Source: Corynebacterium sp. NML98-0116 (GTDB taxonomy: Bacteria > Actinomycetota > Actinomycetes > Mycobacteriales > Mycobacteriaceae). Taken from it: DNA of 64,000 nt. Shown here one piece after another: positions 7,886-16,126 of the stretch. Position 1 is the first letter of the stretch. Every line of letters begins with the position of its first letter. The notes under the pieces were generated by a model. That model was not told the DNA's origin. It saw only the letters and a program-made list of their open reading frames with translations, and searched no databases. The DNA is taken from contig NZ_CP017639.1 in assembly GCF_001767255.1 (NCBI RefSeq), forward strand, positions 1,386,875 through 1,450,874, written 5' to 3'. The position numbers and the translations under genes were made by a program.

Positions 7886-8770
7886 ATGAAACTGCACACC
7901 TCCACTCGTATTCTTAGCTCCTGCGTCGCTGCCACGCTCGTAGCACTCCCGGCAGCACCTGCATTGGCAATGCAGTCCGATACGTTCGCTGAGCCTTCGG
8001 CAGAGTCCAACGCAGTAGTCTCCGTCCGCACCGCGGACGATGACCCGGACACTGGCGTGTGCACCGGCACCGCAATTGCGTCCCACTGGGTTATTACTGC
8101 GCGCCATTGTATGGACCACCTACCACAAGCTGGCGGGTCCGTGCGTACTGGCCAGGGTGATAACCAGAAGTTTTATGACGTCGATAAGTGGATGACCACC
8201 CCGAAAGGCGATATTGCGCTGCTGCACACCTCTGAGGACCTCGGACTCGATGCTTATCCTGAGCTTGCTCGCGATATCCCGGCTGCAGGCAGCGACGCTA
8301 CTTTCTACGGCTGGTCCTCTGATGGCTCTGGTGCCGGACGCACCCTTCCGTACGCAGACGCTACCGTCGACGGCCCAACCCCGATGATTCTGTTTGACGG
8401 CACCGACGGCGTCGAAGCCACCATGAAAGGTGGGGCAGCAACCCAGCCCGGTGATTCCGGCGGCGCGCTCTTCAGCGAAGGCAAAGTCGCAGCCATCGCG
8501 TCCGCATCACTATTCATGGATCCAGACAACCCGGACTCCGCTGAGGAGGGAGTGAGCCCGAAGGTCGCGTTTGCGCCGGTTGCTTCGCAGGCGGACTGGA
8601 TCCGTGAGCAAATCTCCGCCAAGGAAGACTCGGCCGAAACGACCGCCACAGAAAATGACGGCGGTACGCCGACGTGGATGCTCATCACTGCCGGTGCCGC
8701 CGTCGTTATCGCACTGGTAGTTGCCGCAGTTGCACGCTCACGGAAGCGTGATGCTGATACTGCACAGTAG
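7886..8770 (+). CDS. trypsin-like serine protease with C-terminal membrane anchor
   Basis: 294 residues: signal peptide 1-28 (ends ALA), protease domain with His74 in TARHCMD, Asp109 in KGDIALLH and Ser191 in QPGDSGGALF, a Glu/Thr-rich linker near 245-260, and one hydrophobic helix (about 262-284) followed by RSRKR, a stop-transfer signal that puts the catalytic domain outside. It is the third chymotrypsin-fold protease in the first 9 kb but is not close to the other two in sequence. AAAGAAAAGGAAAA precedes the start and serves as ribosome site. Follows the acyltransferase-like gene by 15 bp. Confidence 0.87.
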   Translation: MKLHTSTRILSSCVAATLVALPAAPALAMQSDTFAEPSAESNAVVSVRTADDDPDTGVCTGTAIASHWVITARHCMDHLPQAGGSVRTGQGDNQKFYDVDKWMTTPKGDIALLHTSEDLGLDAYPELARDIPAAGSDATFYGWSSDGSGAGRTLPYADATVDGPTPMILFDGTDGVEATMKGGAATQPGDSGGALFSEGKVAAIASASLFMDPDNPDSAEEGVSPKVAFAPVASQADWIREQISAKEDSAETTATENDGGTPTWMLITAGAAVVIALVVAAVARSRKRDADTAQ

Positions 8771-8816
8771 CGCTGCCTGAAAACGCGACCGAACTCACAG
8801 AATTACCTGTGAATAA

Positions 8817-8847
8817 TTTACAGAGCAGCGTAATTAAACGTTATGAT
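8817..8847 (+). promoter_or_regulatory. promoter for the amino-acid permease, leaderless
   Basis: A TTTACA -35 (8817-8822) and TATGAT -10 (8842-8847) are separated by 19 bp. The -10 ends 7 nt before the ATG at 8855. In-frame ATGs at 8843 and 8846 lie inside the -10 and so cannot be translated from this promoter. Confidence 0.55.
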
Positions 8848-8854
8848 GTCTGCC

Positions 8855-10237
8855 ATGACTTCCCGCTCGTCGAAGCCCAAGGGGCTTACACACCGCCATA
8901 TCCACTTCATCGCCCTCGGCTCGGCGATCGGCACCGGGCTCTTCTACGGCTCCGCCGGCGCGATTCAGGCCGCCGGCCCCTCGGTGCTCCTCGTATACTT
9001 ACTCGGAGGGGCCGTCGTCTACTTTATGTTGCGCGCCCTGGGCGAGATGAGTGTGCAGCACCCGGTTCGTGGGTCGTTCGCGGTGTACACCAGGGAGCAC
9101 CTTGGTGGCCTGGGCGGATACATTACCGGGTGGATGTTCGCATTCGAGATGATGATCGTCTGCCTTGCGGACTTGACTGCCATCGGCATTTATATGAAGT
9201 TCTGGTTCCCCGACACCCCAGCATGGGTATGGATTACCACTACTCTGTTGGTCATTGGTGCGGCGAACCTCGCATCCGTGCGCTGGTTCGGCGAGCTGGA
9301 GTTCGCATTCACGCTCATTAAGGTCGTCGCCGTAATGGCGATGATCGTCGGCGGTGCTGCCATCCTCGCATTTGGTTTGGGTACCGACCCAGATACGACC
9401 GGAATCTCTAACCTCTGGAACGACGGTGGCTTCTTCCCGAACGGCATCGAAGGCATGATCGCAGCGTTCATCCTCGTGCTCTTCGCATTCGGCGGAACTG
9501 AGATCATCGGCGTCGCCGGCACCGAAGCAGACGATCCGGACCGCTCGATCCCGAAGGCCGTCAACACCGTACCGCTGCGCATCCTGCTGTTCTATGTCCT
9601 CGCCATCCTGGTTATCTTGATGCTCAACCCGTGGCGTGCAATGACTGGTGAAGAAAGCCCCTTCGTTCAGATCTTTGACACACTTGGCGTGAACTGGGCC
9701 GCTGCACTGCTCAACTTGGTGGTCATCACTGCTGCCCTTTCTGCAATTAATGCAGACCTGTTCGGCACTGGGCGCGTTCTTACTGGCCTGGCGAAGGAAG
9801 GCCTAGCCCCGAAGATCATGAAGCGCACCATCCGCGACATCCCAGTAATGACGACCATTACCCTGTTGCTCGTACTCATCATCGGCGTGGTGCTCAACGC
9901 GCTCTATCCGAACATCTTCGAGACCATCGCAGCGCTGGCCACCTTCGCAACCGTGTTTGTGTGGCTGATGATCCTGCTGGCACACGTCGCATCTCGCCGC
10001 AACATGTCCGCGGCAGAGCGCGAGACCTTGAGCTTCCCTGTACCGTTCTGGCCCTACGGGCAGTGGTTCGCGATCATTTTCATCTTGTTCACATTCGGCA
10101 TCATGGTGTGGCTGCCGCAGTATCACATGGCGCTCGCCGTAGGCGTTGCATTCGTGGTCATCATGACTGTGCTCTACTTTGTCACCGGGCGCCCAAAGGC
10201 AGTTGCGGCAGCGCACGTTACTTACGAGATGAAGTAG
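8855..10237 (+). CDS. amino-acid permease, APC superfamily (AAT family)
   Basis: 460 residues, twelve predicted transmembrane helices. It has the AAT-family signature HIHFIALGSAIGTGLFYGSA in helix 1, GEMSVQHPVRGSFAVYT, and the FAFGGTEIIGVAGTEADDP loop with the conserved Glu. This family takes up amino acids such as proline, histidine, aromatic or basic residues by proton symport; the exact substrate cannot be read from the sequence. The start at 8855 follows from the promoter position. Monocistronic: followed by an A+T-rich hairpin and the methyltransferase gene. Confidence 0.85.
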   Translation: MTSRSSKPKGLTHRHIHFIALGSAIGTGLFYGSAGAIQAAGPSVLLVYLLGGAVVYFMLRALGEMSVQHPVRGSFAVYTREHLGGLGGYITGWMFAFEMMIVCLADLTAIGIYMKFWFPDTPAWVWITTTLLVIGAANLASVRWFGELEFAFTLIKVVAVMAMIVGGAAILAFGLGTDPDTTGISNLWNDGGFFPNGIEGMIAAFILVLFAFGGTEIIGVAGTEADDPDRSIPKAVNTVPLRILLFYVLAILVILMLNPWRAMTGEESPFVQIFDTLGVNWAAALLNLVVITAALSAINADLFGTGRVLTGLAKEGLAPKIMKRTIRDIPVMTTITLLLVLIIGVVLNALYPNIFETIAALATFATVFVWLMILLAHVASRRNMSAAERETLSFPVPFWPYGQWFAIIFILFTFGIMVWLPQYHMALAVGVAFVVIMTVLYFVTGRPKAVAAAHVTYEMK

Positions 10238-10240
10238 CAC

Positions 10241-10260
10241 ATATTTTCGAATAAAAATAT
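10241..10260. repeat. A+T-rich inverted repeat between permease and restriction-modification genes
   Basis: ATATTTT and AAAATAT form a 7-bp inverted repeat around CGAATA, 3 bp after the permease stop. It may act as a weak terminator or simply mark the left edge of the A+T-richer segment. Confidence 0.35.
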
Positions 10261-10325
10261 CCATTGTCTGCTGTGCACGCTATCCTATGCCTACACATTC
10301 CAAGTTTTAGCCAGAAGGAGACGCG

Positions 10326-11375
10326 ATGCGCCTGTCTACGGTTACTTCCGAGCCCACGTTGACCTCTATCGAGATCTGCGCTGGCGCTGGAGGCCAAGCA
10401 CTTGGGCTCGAGCAAGCAGGTTTCCAGCATCTAGCCGTGGTGGAAATCGACAACTGGGCAGCAGAGACACTGCGAGCCAATCGCGGCTGTGACCATCCCC
10501 ATCCGTGGCCAGTACACGAAATGGATGTACATGACTTCGACGGCACCGTATGGCGCGATCAGGTCGATCTCTTTGCAGGTGGCGTTCCGTGTCCGCCCTT
10601 TTCCATCGCGGGAAAACAGCTCGGCGCAGACGACGAGCGTGATCTGTTCCCGCAAGCCCTACGACTGGTAGGAGAAATCAATCCAAAAGCCGTCATGCTG
10701 GAGAACGTCCGAGGCCTTGGCCAAAAGCGGTTTGATTCCTACCGCAATGAAATTGTCAGTGAGCTCGATCGGATGGGTTACACCACCTACTGGTCACTGT
10801 TTCAATCGGCAGACTTCGGTGTCCCCCAACTGCGCCCACGGTTCATTTTGGTAGCCCTGAAACACGAGTTTGCCGAGTACTTCGAATGGCCGACCCCGAA
10901 TATGCATCACACATCCGTTGGTAGCGCACTTCGCCACCTAATGGGAGAAAATGGCTGGCCGGGAGCGGACGCATGGGCAGATCGAGCCGATACGGTAGCA
11001 CCGACGCTCGTTGGCGGATCAAAGAAGCACGGTGGACCAGACGTTGGCCCGACTCGAGCAAAGGCAGCATGGAAGAAGCTCGGCGTCCGAGGAACTTCGA
11101 TCGCAGACAGCGCACCAGGCCCCGACTTCCCTGTCGATGACCCGGACAACCTTCCCCGCCTTACCGTGCGGATGGGCGGCGTTATCCAAGGGTTCCCTGA
11201 AGATTGGGATTGGCAAGGTGGCAAGACCGCCCAATGGCGCCAAGTCGGCAATGCATTTCCGCCACCGGTTGCGGCTGCAATCGGAACCGCAATCAAGGAC
11301 GCACTACTTTCCTGCAATGCCGTAACGAAAGCCCCCGAGGTGGCCCCACAACTGGCGCTTCAAACGCACGCATAG
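10326..11375 (+). CDS. DNA (cytosine-5-)-methyltransferase of a NaeI-type system
   Basis: 349 residues with the C5-methyltransferase motifs in order: I (EICAGAGGQALGLEQAG, residues 16-32; binds AdoMet), IV with catalytic Cys89 in GGVPCPPFS, VI ENVRG (126-130), VIII QLRPR (168-172) and X QVGNAFPPPVAAA near 311. The target-recognition region between VIII and IX is about 110 residues. AGAAGGAG precedes the ATG. It protects host DNA from the endonuclease encoded 9 bp downstream. Since that enzyme is NaeI-like, the expected target is GCCGGC. Sampled lines are near 50 % G+C against about 60 % in ldh, suggesting acquisition. Confidence 0.93.
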   Translation: MRLSTVTSEPTLTSIEICAGAGGQALGLEQAGFQHLAVVEIDNWAAETLRANRGCDHPHPWPVHEMDVHDFDGTVWRDQVDLFAGGVPCPPFSIAGKQLGADDERDLFPQALRLVGEINPKAVMLENVRGLGQKRFDSYRNEIVSELDRMGYTTYWSLFQSADFGVPQLRPRFILVALKHEFAEYFEWPTPNMHHTSVGSALRHLMGENGWPGADAWADRADTVAPTLVGGSKKHGGPDVGPTRAKAAWKKLGVRGTSIADSAPGPDFPVDDPDNLPRLTVRMGGVIQGFPEDWDWQGGKTAQWRQVGNAFPPPVAAAIGTAIKDALLSCNAVTKAPEVAPQLALQTHA

Positions 11376-11384
11376 GATCTGCCC

Positions 11385-12299
11385 ATGACACACAACCTTG
11401 ATGGCGATTTTTCCCATGAACTCGCCGAGCTCTTCCGTAACGAGTTTCCCGACGGCGAAGCAATGGGAAGAATATTTCGACAAACTTTCGACCAGGCCTA
11501 TGACGGCCAGCACACGGGCCGGTTCGACCCAGCGCAGCTGAGCAAGACAGAACTTGCCCACATTGGATCGTTGGTTGAAATTAACATTCGCCGAGGGTTT
11601 GACGGCACTATCATGGACGGCGACAAGATGGATTTCAAGATCCTCGGCCATGAAGTTGACTGTAAATACTCCAAAAACCCCTACGGCTGGATGATCCCGA
11701 TGGAAGCAGTTGGCCACCACGCCATGCTCTGCCACGCAAATGAGGTTACTTCCACTTTCCGAGTAGGCTTCGTCAAAATCACCGACGACATCCTCACCGC
11801 AGGTGGAAACCGTGACCGCAAGCGAACCATCATGGCAGCAGCACGCAACAAAATTGCGTGGGCCTGGTTCGATCACCCGTACCCGAATAACGTGCTCCTC
11901 CATGCGGATGAGGAAACTGTCGCCAAAATTATGGAATTGCCTTCTGGGCAACAGCGCCTCGACATGTTGTTTCGCTCAATCCAGCAGGTGCTCATTCCGC
12001 GCGGCATCATTTACACTGTCGCTCAGCAGAAAGACCCAATGAAGCGCATTCGATACAACGGCGGATCAAGGTCACGCCTCCAGGAGGAAGGCATCTTGAT
12101 CCTTGGGGACTACCGGCGCCACCAAGCTATCGCAGAGGCCCTCTGCCTTCCGATTTGCAAGAATGGCGATAGCCTCGCCGTACGAGTAACTCCAGCTGAA
12201 CCGCATTTTGTTGGTCCTGCAGTAGATATCGAAGGTCAAACTTGGCGAATCGCCACGGGCGCCGACTCACTCCATCGTGCGCCACGCCTCCCCTTTTAA
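11385..12299 (+). CDS. NaeI-type type II restriction endonuclease
   Basis: 304 residues. It aligns with NaeI (317 aa) as I know it along its length: DQxYDGQxTGR, QLxKTE, GxLVEIN, VDCK, VAQQxDxMKRxR and an RSxLxxEGIxILG block. The NaeI active-site residues Glu70, Asp86, Asp95 and Lys97 correspond to Glu65, Asp83, Asp92 and Lys94, all present with the right spacing. The C-terminal half matches the topoisomerase-like (CAP-fold) domain that binds the second, effector site. NaeI Leu43, whose change to Lys turns the enzyme into a topoisomerase, corresponds to Ala38 here. Cuts at GCCGGC by inference. Probably co-transcribed with the methyltransferase. Confidence 0.93.
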   Translation: MTHNLDGDFSHELAELFRNEFPDGEAMGRIFRQTFDQAYDGQHTGRFDPAQLSKTELAHIGSLVEINIRRGFDGTIMDGDKMDFKILGHEVDCKYSKNPYGWMIPMEAVGHHAMLCHANEVTSTFRVGFVKITDDILTAGGNRDRKRTIMAAARNKIAWAWFDHPYPNNVLLHADEETVAKIMELPSGQQRLDMLFRSIQQVLIPRGIIYTVAQQKDPMKRIRYNGGSRSRLQEEGILILGDYRRHQAIAEALCLPICKNGDSLAVRVTPAEPHFVGPAVDIEGQTWRIATGADSLHRAPRLPF

Positions 12300-12441
12300 T
12301 ACCCCAAAGCCATCAATGCCCGGTTATGCCCGCCTATTTCCGTTATCTTGGTTACATATTTCGATTGGTATTCCCATTGTGGTGGAAAATCTGCAATGAT
12401 GGGTAGCGGAACATAGTTTTACTGGATTCAGGAGAGATCAC

Positions 12442-13440
12442 ATGACTATCACCAATCCGTCTACCCCGTCGAACAACATCACGCCAGGCAACAAGATTGT
12501 CTTGATTGGTGCTGGTGATGTCGGCGTCGCGTTCGCATACGCAATCCTCAACCAGGGTATTTGCGACCACCTCGCAATTATCGACCTGAACGAGAAGAAG
12601 ACGTGGGGTGAGGTCGAGGACCTCAACCACGCAATGCCGTACTCAGGCCACAACACCAAGATCACGGTCGGCACCTACGAGGACTGCCGCGACGCAGCGC
12701 TCATCGTCAACTGTGCAGGTGTTGCACAGCGCGACGGCGAAACCCGCCTTGAGCTCGTGGGCCGCAATGTGAAGATCTTCGAGTCCATCAACAAGGAAGT
12801 GATGGCCAACGGCTTCAACGGCATCTACCTGGTTGCAACCAACCCTGTCGATGTCCTGACCTACGCCACCTGGAAGCAGACCGGTCTTTCCTCCGCACAG
12901 GTCGTGGGTTCCGGCACCATCCTGGACACCGCACGCTGGCGCTGCAACCTCGGCAAGTACTTCGGTGTTTCCGCAAGCTCTGTCCACTCCTACATCATCG
13001 GTGAGCACGGCGACACCGAGCTGCCTGTCGTGGCATCCGGCTCCGTCGCTGGCGTTTCGCTACGTCGTCGTCTGGAGAAGGAAGCAGAAACCGATCCGAA
13101 GATCTACGAGCGCATCGACGAGATGTTCGTCGCAACCCGCGATGCCGCCTACAAGATCATCGAAGCCAAGGGCTCCACGTCCTTCGGTATCGGTGCTGGC
13201 CTTGCACGCATCACCCGCGCAATCCTGATGAACGAGGACGTCGTACTGCCAGTCTCTGCTCTCCTTGAAGGCCAGTACGGTCAGGAAGACATCTACATCG
13301 GCACCCCGGCTGTTATCAACCGCAACGGTGTCCGCGAGGTTGTCGAGCTGCACCTTGAAGATAGCGAGAAGGAAAAGTTCGATCACTCCGCCAACACCCT
13401 TCGTGGCGTGATGGTCGAAGCTGGCCTCACCGAGGCATAA
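12442..13440 (+). CDS. ldh: L-lactate dehydrogenase
   Basis: 332 residues. The NAD-binding Rossmann motif is [12 protein letters not shown] (about 22-33); the substrate loop has [25 protein letters not shown] and the catalytic His in [12 protein letters not shown]. It reduces pyruvate to L-lactate with NADH in the cytoplasm at high glycolytic flux or low oxygen. AGGAGAG lies 8 nt before the ATG. In C. glutamicum ldhA is repressed by SugR and LldR; I see no clear copy of those operators in the 142-bp upstream region. A strong terminator follows, so the gene is probably monocistronic. Confidence 0.96.
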   Translation: MTITNPSTPSNNITPGNKIVLIGAGDVGVAFAYAILNQGICDHLAIIDLNEKKTWGEVEDLNHAMPYSGHNTKITVGTYEDCRDAALIVNCAGVAQRDGETRLELVGRNVKIFESINKEVMANGFNGIYLVATNPVDVLTYATWKQTGLSSAQVVGSGTILDTARWRCNLGKYFGVSASSVHSYIIGEHGDTELPVVASGSVAGVSLRRRLEKEAETDPKIYERIDEMFVATRDAAYKIIEAKGSTSFGIGAGLARITRAILMNEDVVLPVSALLEGQYGQEDIYIGTPAVINRNGVREVVELHLEDSEKEKFDHSANTLRGVMVEAGLTEA

Positions 13441-13463
13441 GCCTTTCCCATACCCTTCGATTG

Positions 13464-13494
13464 CGCCCGCCGGACACACCCCGGCGGGCGTTTT
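13464..13494 (+). terminator. intrinsic terminator of ldh
   Basis: CGCCCGCCGG and CCGGCGGGCG form a perfect 10-bp stem with a 7-nt loop, followed by TTTT. It lies 23 bp after the ldh stop. Confidence 0.9.
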
Positions 13495-13501
13495 GTCTGC
13501 G

Positions 13502-14314
13502 TTAGTCCTCCGCCCGGAGGTGCCTCGTTACGTCCAGAGCATCATCGCCGCGTGCAAGAGCGTCAAACGTGGCGCAGCAGGCGTCGAAAAGCTTGACGAC
13601 GTCCTCTTCGTCTACATCTGCGGCGTCAAGCACTAGCGCGTTCGGGTCATCATCTTCCTCGGCAGGCGCGAGCGTCACACACTGCCCACCAGCCTGGATA
13701 TCACCTAACGCGACCTGGGCCGCGAGTAGCGACACGCCAGTAACCGCGGTGGCCCCGATTTCTGCCAGCGGTGCGCACCGTTGCACATCTACCTGTCCCA
13801 ACGTTTCCGGTGCTGCACAGACAGTGATCGCCACCGGGGTGTCCTGCAGCACCACATCGGAGGCTTCTCGGTCGAGTAGAAGGCTGGATTCAGACACAAC
13901 GATGTGCTCAAGTGCGTCGAAGTACTCGGGGTAGCGCCGTGAAAACTCGGCGAGGTTTGTCAACGGGCCCGTGCAAATCAAGCATAGGTCCCGTGTACCT
14001 CGTGCGCACGCGTCGGCCCACAACAGGTCCCAGTCATTCGCGACGTAGCGATCTGGGACTTGGGCGTCACCCAGGCCAGCATCGCGCGTCGGTTGGTGTT
14101 TTGGCACGTCACAACCTGCTGCGACCGCAACAGCGGGCAGGCCGCAGCGTGCCAGCACCCACGCAGCATGCTGGGCACATTGCGCAGCTGAGGCGCTACC
14201 GCTTGAGGTTGTCACGCACTCCAATTCAGCCCGTCCATGATGGTGCGCAGCAACGACATATGCCAACGCAAGCGTGTCCTCGACCCCTGGGACGCAGTCA
14301 ACAATTATTCGCAC
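13502..14314 (-). CDS. nucleoside hydrolase-like protein with degenerate active site
   Basis: 270 residues, GTG start at 14314. Overall order matches inosine/uridine nucleoside hydrolases: an N-terminal metal-binding loop, a CTGPLTNLAEF block and a C-terminal DDPNALVLDA segment. The family's signature D-x-D-PG-x-DD reads D6-C-V8-PG-V-E12-D13. The aspartate at position 8 is the catalytic base in Crithidia nucleoside hydrolase (Asp10), and Asp14 is Glu here; the usual HDP near the C terminus reads DDP. Hydrolysis is therefore doubtful. It follows the MFS exporter gene by 9 bp, presumably in one operon. The frame is intact, so it is not scored as a pseudogene. Confidence 0.75.
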   Translation of the reverse strand: MRIIVDCVPGVEDTLALAYVVAAHHHGRAELECVTTSSGSASAAQCAQHAAWVLARCGLPAVAVAAGCDVPKHQPTRDAGLGDAQVPDRYVANDWDLLWADACARGTRDLCLICTGPLTNLAEFSRRYPEYFDALEHIVVSESSLLLDREASDVVLQDTPVAITVCAAPETLGQVDVQRCAPLAEIGATAVTGVSLLAAQVALGDIQAGGQCVTLAPAEEDDDPNALVLDAADVDEEDVVKLFDACCATFDALARGDDALDVTRHLRAED

Positions 14315-14323
14315 CGTGCTCCT

Positions 14324-15532
14324 TTACGCAGTGGACCTGTGCAGAGATTCCTTACTGTACATTGCCCAGAGCAATAGAGCGACCAGAGCAACTACTCCGC
14401 AGGCGCCAAACGCGATAGCAAAGCCGAACACCTCCGCCAGAAAGCCGATCACAATCGGTGCCGCAATCTGGCCGGAGTCCTGCACCATCTGATAGGTAGA
14501 AATCACTTTGCCACCCGAGCGGTCGTTGCCGATGATGTCAGCTAGCGTCGCCTGCGAGGCAGGACTCATCAGCCCACCGCCAACACCCGCGCACACTGAG
14601 ACCAGCAACAGCACCCACACAGTCGTGGCAAGTCCGAGTGTGCCCGTGAATATTGCCGAGACCGCAAGACCTGCGAGAATGCAAGGACGACGTCCGATCC
14701 GGTCAGCCAGCCGACCAGAAAACTGCAGCGTGACACCCGTGCCCAGCGCGAACGCAGTCAACGCAAGTCCGGATGCCGCGCCACCATTTGCAAATATCGC
14801 CGCAGCGAACAGCGGAAGGACCGAAACGCGCGCACCAAAGTTGACAAAACCATTTGTAAAGGCAACAGCGAGCAACGCACGGTACGTGGGTTGCTTCCAG
14901 GCTCGGCGCAGGGGCATTGGCGGCTGCTGTATTTTCGGCGCCTCTGGCTTGTGTTGCCGAGACGTAGCAACCCACACGATAGTTGCCGCAAGAGCGACAC
15001 CAACACCGTAGACTGCGAACGGAATTCGGTATCCAAGGAAACTGAGGCCAGCGCCGATGATTGGCCCGAAGATGTTGCCAAGCAAGAATGACGATGCATA
15101 AAGTGCATTCGCTCGCCCACGGATGCCAGGAGGAATCACGCGAACGATGAAGGCCTGTGCTGAGAGCGTAAACATCGTGGATCCAAAGCCAGCGATAAAG
15201 CGCAACGCCAAAATATGCCAGTACGCCTGAGCAAACGCCACGGCAAAGGTTGCAGTCGCAACAATGCTCAGCCCGGTGAGGTACACCGGCCGCGATCCGA
15301 GCTTATCCACCAGAGCGCCAGCGCCTGGCGCACCAAGCAAGCGAGCTGCCGCAAACGCGGAGATCACCGCTGCAGCGGCCGCCATGGACACGTTGAAGCT
15401 GGCGGCGAACTGTGGCAACACCGGGGCGATGAACCCGTAGCCGAGCGCAATGATAAACGCTGCGGTGCACAGCACCCATATCACTGATGGCAGCTTTGGT
15501 GACGCGCCGCCCTTATATGTTTGTTCCGTCAT
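14324..15532 (-). CDS. MFS transporter
   Basis: 402 residues from the ATG at 15532 (an in-frame upstream start at 15592 adds a basic, poorly hydrophobic tail). Twelve hydrophobic helices in two halves. The MFS loop 2-3 motif appears as GALVDKLGSRPVYL and its second-half counterpart as GRLADRIGRRPCIL; motif C-like PIIGAGLSFLGY follows helix 5. This suits a drug/metabolite:H+ antiporter (DHA1-type). The substrate is unknown; linkage to a nucleoside hydrolase-like gene hints at nucleosides, a weak inference. Divergent from the hypothetical gene at 15657. Confidence 0.8.
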   Translation of the reverse strand: MTEQTYKGGASPKLPSVIWVLCTAAFIIALGYGFIAPVLPQFAASFNVSMAAAAAVISAFAAARLLGAPGAGALVDKLGSRPVYLTGLSIVATATFAVAFAQAYWHILALRFIAGFGSTMFTLSAQAFIVRVIPPGIRGRANALYASSFLLGNIFGPIIGAGLSFLGYRIPFAVYGVGVALAATIVWVATSRQHKPEAPKIQQPPMPLRRAWKQPTYRALLAVAFTNGFVNFGARVSVLPLFAAAIFANGGAASGLALTAFALGTGVTLQFSGRLADRIGRRPCILAGLAVSAIFTGTLGLATTVWVLLLVSVCAGVGGGLMSPASQATLADIIGNDRSGGKVISTYQMVQDSGQIAAPIVIGFLAEVFGFAIAFGACGVVALVALLLWAMYSKESLHRSTA

Positions 15533-15643
15533 ACCAGCGACAACACTAGTCTTTCTTCGCGTTCGCGTCCCATTACGCAATAACATTAGCACTGTTGTTC
15601 GAATACATGGCCAATTTCGCTACTCCATGTCTAGCTGCTCTCG

Positions 15644-15649
15644 TACGCT
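15644..15649 (+). promoter_or_regulatory. -10 hexamer of a leaderless transcript for the gene at 15657
   Basis: TACGCT ends 7 nt before the ATG at 15657. This supports that start over the in-frame ATG at 15627. Confidence 0.4.
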
Positions 15650-15656
15650 TCGAAGC

Positions 15657-16118
15657 ATGTTCTACGAATCAACGATTGCTCAAGAAATTATTCATCGCTT
15701 TGACGACACCGTCCAAGCCCTCAGCGCCACAGTCAAGCACCCTCGCTCTCTTGCACGACCAACTGGCTCGTGGCGCCCGCCGGTCATCGCATTGCCGCGA
15801 GTCATAGACAAGCAACACATCAACCTTGCGCTTACGCGGCGGAGAGTCGGCCCGCGGGCTCAGGCGATGGTGCAAGGTTACGGAGCGTCTGCACGTCCCG
15901 CGTACATCATCGAAGCACGATTCACCGCCCAGTCGGGTGCGCCGGTCAACCCCGCGGTAGCTGAGGGTTGGATGCGCGCGCTCTACCCCGACGCGACGGA
16001 GGACATGCTTCATCTTCTGCCACACCCATACGCGGCAACGTATGTCTGGCTAGTCGACGGCCACTTCGATCCCGTCCGCTCTCCTTCATCCCTGTTCGCT
16101 GGACTGAACGTAGCGTAA
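15657..16118 (+). CDS. conserved-looking hypothetical protein
   Basis: 153 residues from the ATG at 15657. I do not recognise the family. No signal peptide or membrane helix. There are conserved-looking blocks PPVIALPRVIDKQHINLAL, RPAYIIEARF and VAEGWMRALYPDATEDMLH, and the end YVWLVDGHFDPVRSPSSLF. Codon use is like its neighbours, which argues for a real gene. It is divergent from the MFS gene and convergent, 8 bp apart, with the acidic protein gene that follows. An upstream in-frame extension to 15450 overlaps the MFS gene and is not credible. Confidence 0.6.
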   Translation: MFYESTIAQEIIHRFDDTVQALSATVKHPRSLARPTGSWRPPVIALPRVIDKQHINLALTRRRVGPRAQAMVQGYGASARPAYIIEARFTAQSGAPVNPAVAEGWMRALYPDATEDMLHLLPHPYAATYVWLVDGHFDPVRSPSSLFAGLNVA

Positions 16119-16126
16119 CCGGTTGG

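Noticed and set aside
8954..9520. depletion of GCCGGC as a sign of long-term NaeI-type restriction
   Set aside because: At least three sites occur in the adjacent permease gene alone, so there is no visible avoidance at this scale; a genome count would be needed.
13502..14314. pseudogene call for the nucleoside hydrolase
   Set aside because: The frame is uninterrupted and of family length; only motif residues are changed.
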